Origin: JBQTHP01 sp052389755
Lineage (GTDB): Bacteria > Pseudomonadota > Gammaproteobacteria > Steroidobacterales > Steroidobacteraceae
Direction: 5' to 3'
Length of the DNA: 10,069 nt
NCBI GenBank assembly: GCA_052389755.1
Contig: JBQTHP010000145.1
Span: 1-10,069 of the forward strand
Position numbers and translations under genes: made by a program. Positions within the stretch are counted from its first letter, which is position 1, and every line of letters starts with the position of its first letter. The notes beneath the pieces are model-generated. The model saw only the letters and a list, made by a program, of their open reading frames with translations. It made no database searches and was not told the DNA's origin. Of the stretch, positions 7,470 through 10,069 are shown piece after piece.

Positions 7470-7477
7470 TTGCCTTG

Positions 7478-7482
7478 CTCCT
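7478..7482 (-). promoter_or_regulatory. Ribosome binding site of the antitoxin gene
   Basis: AGGAG on the minus strand, 8 nt before ATG 7469. It is the clearest Shine-Dalgarno sequence in the window and settles the start of the antitoxin in favour of the shorter form. Confidence 0.7.
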
Positions 7483-7491
7483 GCTACAGCA

Positions 7492-7509
7492 CAGATTACT
7501 AGTAATCTG
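7492..7509. promoter_or_regulatory. Perfect 18-bp palindrome, probable antitoxin/toxin operator
   Basis: CAGATTACTAGTAATCTG is its own reverse complement, AT-rich in a GC-rich region, and sits 22 bp upstream of the antitoxin ATG, between it and nth. Type II antitoxins usually bind such palindromes to repress their own operon. On the minus strand TTGTCG (7532-7527) and CAGATT (7509-7504) are 17 bp apart and could be the promoter, whose weak -10 would lie inside the palindrome; repression by blocking polymerase would follow. I see no T-tract, so an intrinsic terminator for nth is less likely. The palindrome is seen directly; the operator role is inferred from position. Confidence 0.55.
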
Positions 7510-7566
7510 GCAGGAAATCTGGCGAGCGACAAACTCTCAAGTCCTCGTGGCTGTGCCCCTCGAACA

Positions 7567-8232
7567 TCATCGGCGTGCCGCGCGCGGCGCCTTCGCTGGC
7601 GGCGACGTCTTATGCTCGTACTCGCACAGATCGGCGATCAGACATTCGGGACAGCCGGGCTTGCGCGCGAGGCACACGTAGCGGCCGTGCAGGATCAGCC
7701 AGTGGTGGGCGTTGCGCCTGAATTCATCCGGTGTCGTCGCGACGAGACTGTCCTCGACTTCGCGCGGCGTGTCCCCTGCGGCGAGCCCGGTGCGGTTCGC
7801 AACCCGGAAGATATGCGTGTCGACTGCGATCGTCGGCTGCCCGAAGGCGACGTTGAGAACGACGTTCGCCGTCTTGCGGCCGGCGCCGGGAAGCGCCTCG
7901 AGCGCTGCACGATCCGCCGGCACCTCGCCGCCGTGCTGCTCGATGAGCCGGCGGCAGGTTTCGACGACGTTCTTCGCCTTCGTGTTGTAGAGCCCGATGG
8001 TCCGGATGTAGTTGCGCACGCCGGCCACGCCCAGCTCGAGCATTGCCTGCGGGGTTCGCGCGACCTTGAACAGCTCACTGCTCGCGGCATTCACGCTCTT
8101 GTCGGTGGCCTGTGCCGAAAGAATGACCGCGATCAAGAGCTCGAACGGCGTGCGGTAGTGAAGCTCCGTCTTCGGGTTCGGATTTGCCCGGCGCAGGCGC
8201 GCGAAGATCGCGCGGCGCCGTGCGGGGTTCAT
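7567..8232 (-). CDS. nth: Endonuclease III, DNA glycosylase/AP lyase
   Basis: Base-excision repair enzyme that removes oxidised pyrimidines and cuts at the abasic site. The 221-residue protein aligns without gaps to E. coli Nth through residue 203. The helix-hairpin-helix LPGAGRKTANVV contains catalytic K120, and D138 in VDTHIFRV is the conserved catalytic aspartate. The [4Fe-4S] cluster ligands C187, C194, C197 and C203 have the required C-x6-C-x2-C-x5-C spacing. The last 18 residues are a Pro/Ala/Arg tail of no known role. Start ATG 8232 overlaps the rnfB stop (ATGA, 8229-8232), so it is probably co-translated with rnfB, last in metG-rnfB-nth. In E. coli nth likewise follows the rsx (rnf) genes. 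Confidence 0.97.
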   Translation of the reverse strand: MNPARRRAIFARLRRANPNPKTELHYRTPFELLIAVILSAQATDKSVNAASSELFKVARTPQAMLELGVAGVRNYIRTIGLYNTKAKNVVETCRRLIEQHGGEVPADRAALEALPGAGRKTANVVLNVAFGQPTIAVDTHIFRVANRTGLAAGDTPREVEDSLVATTPDEFRRNAHHWLILHGRYVCLARKPGCPECLIADLCEYEHKTSPPAKAPRAARR

Positions 8233-8767
8233 GTCGCGGGCCCGATCGCCGCATGCTTGCGTTCGGCGAGCAGAGCTGCGCGCTCAGCGGCGCGGCGGGC
8301 GATCCGCGAGTTGCGCGCTTCGTAGCGCGCCCGGTTCTCGCCGGGAGAGGGAGCGATGGTGGAGGTTTCCACCATCGCGATGCAGTCCACGGGGCACGGC
8401 GCGATGCACAGCTCGCACCCGGTGCACAGGTCCGCGATCACGGTGTGCGTGTGGCGCTGCGCGCCGACGATGGCATCGACCGGGCAGGGCGGCAGGCACT
8501 TCGCGCAACCGATGCAGCGGCTCTCGTCAATGAAGGCGACGCGCGCCGGGGCTTCGACGCCGTTCGCCGGATTCAGCGGTAAGGGCGCCCGGCCGAGAAG
8601 ATCCGCGACCGCCAGGATCGTCGCGCTTCCTCCCGGCGGGCACTGGTTGATCTCCGCGGCGCCGCGCGCGATCGCCTCGGCGTAGGGCCGGCAGCCCTCA
8701 TAGCCGCATCGGGTGCACTGAGTCTGCGGCAGGAGGGAGTCGATGCGATCTGCGAGGGCCGGGTAGC

Positions 8768-8771
<4 letters not shown>
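8229..8771 (-). CDS. rnfB: RnfB-type iron-sulfur electron-transfer protein lacking the membrane anchor
   Basis: Ferredoxin-like electron carrier related to subunit B of the Rnf/Rsx complex. The 180 residues hold an N-terminal [4Fe-4S] domain with C19, C22, C27 and C44 (CTRCGYEGC then CPPGG), then two ferredoxin motifs: C86-C89-C92-C96 in CIGCAKCLPPCP and C116-C119-C122-C126 in CTGCELCIAPCP. Each of the three sets could bind one cluster. E. coli RsxB starts with a hydrophobic anchor of about 25 residues; here the protein begins directly with SYPALADRIDSLLPQTQC, so it should be soluble. The C-terminal 35 residues are Arg/Ala/Glu-rich and probably helical. The best start is GTG 8771, overlapping the metG stop as GTGA (8768-8771); a longer frame upstream only re-reads the metG end. 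No other rnf subunit gene is in view. The gene's place before nth suggests a redox partner in cluster repair or a reducing system, but the substrate is unknown. Confidence 0.92.

Positions 8772-10069
<1,298 letters not shown>

Noticed and set aside
7470..7532. Longer antitoxin start near 7532
   Set aside because: The extension reads through the palindrome and ribosome binding site and adds a leader not seen in family members; AGGAG supports ATG 7469.

Overview
This is a high-GC, gene-dense stretch of a proteobacterial chromosome. A homodimeric-type pyruvate dehydrogenase E1 (AceE, 887 codons, the length I recall for E. coli AceE), a dihydrolipoamide dehydrogenase carrying its own lipoyl domain, and a metG-rnfB-nth cluster together suggest a gammaproteobacterium of the Xanthomonadales/Nevskiales/Steroidobacter type. 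A betaproteobacterium cannot be excluded from the sequence alone.

Layout, left to right. Positions 1-1131 (minus strand) hold the 5' part of an M17 leucyl aminopeptidase gene that runs off the left edge. A 187-bp divergent intergenic region follows, with two short inverted repeats and a possible promoter. Positions 1319-6933 (plus strand) are a complete pyruvate dehydrogenase operon, aceE-aceF-lpd, packed without gaps (TAA directly followed by ATG, then a GTGA overlap). It encodes E1, a single-lipoyl E2, and an E3 with an N-terminal lipoyl domain, which together convert pyruvate to acetyl-CoA and NADH.

Positions 6950-7509 (minus strand) are a small accessory module: an intact MazE-type antitoxin (DUF3018-like), an overlapping MazF/PemK toxin gene broken by a frameshifting deletion, and a perfect 18-bp palindrome upstream of the antitoxin that is probably its operator. 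Positions 7567-10069 (minus strand) are a housekeeping operon read metG -> rnfB -> nth with 4-bp overlaps: methionyl-tRNA synthetase (its N-terminal part is off the right edge), a membrane-anchor-less RnfB-type 8Fe/12Fe ferredoxin protein, and endonuclease III.

I found no wholly new system. The points most worth a second look are the orphaned antitoxin with its decayed toxin and palindromic operator, a 9-nt repeat family that occurs in the interdomain linkers of both AceF and Lpd in opposite orientations, and the soluble RnfB coupled to the iron-sulfur repair enzyme Nth.
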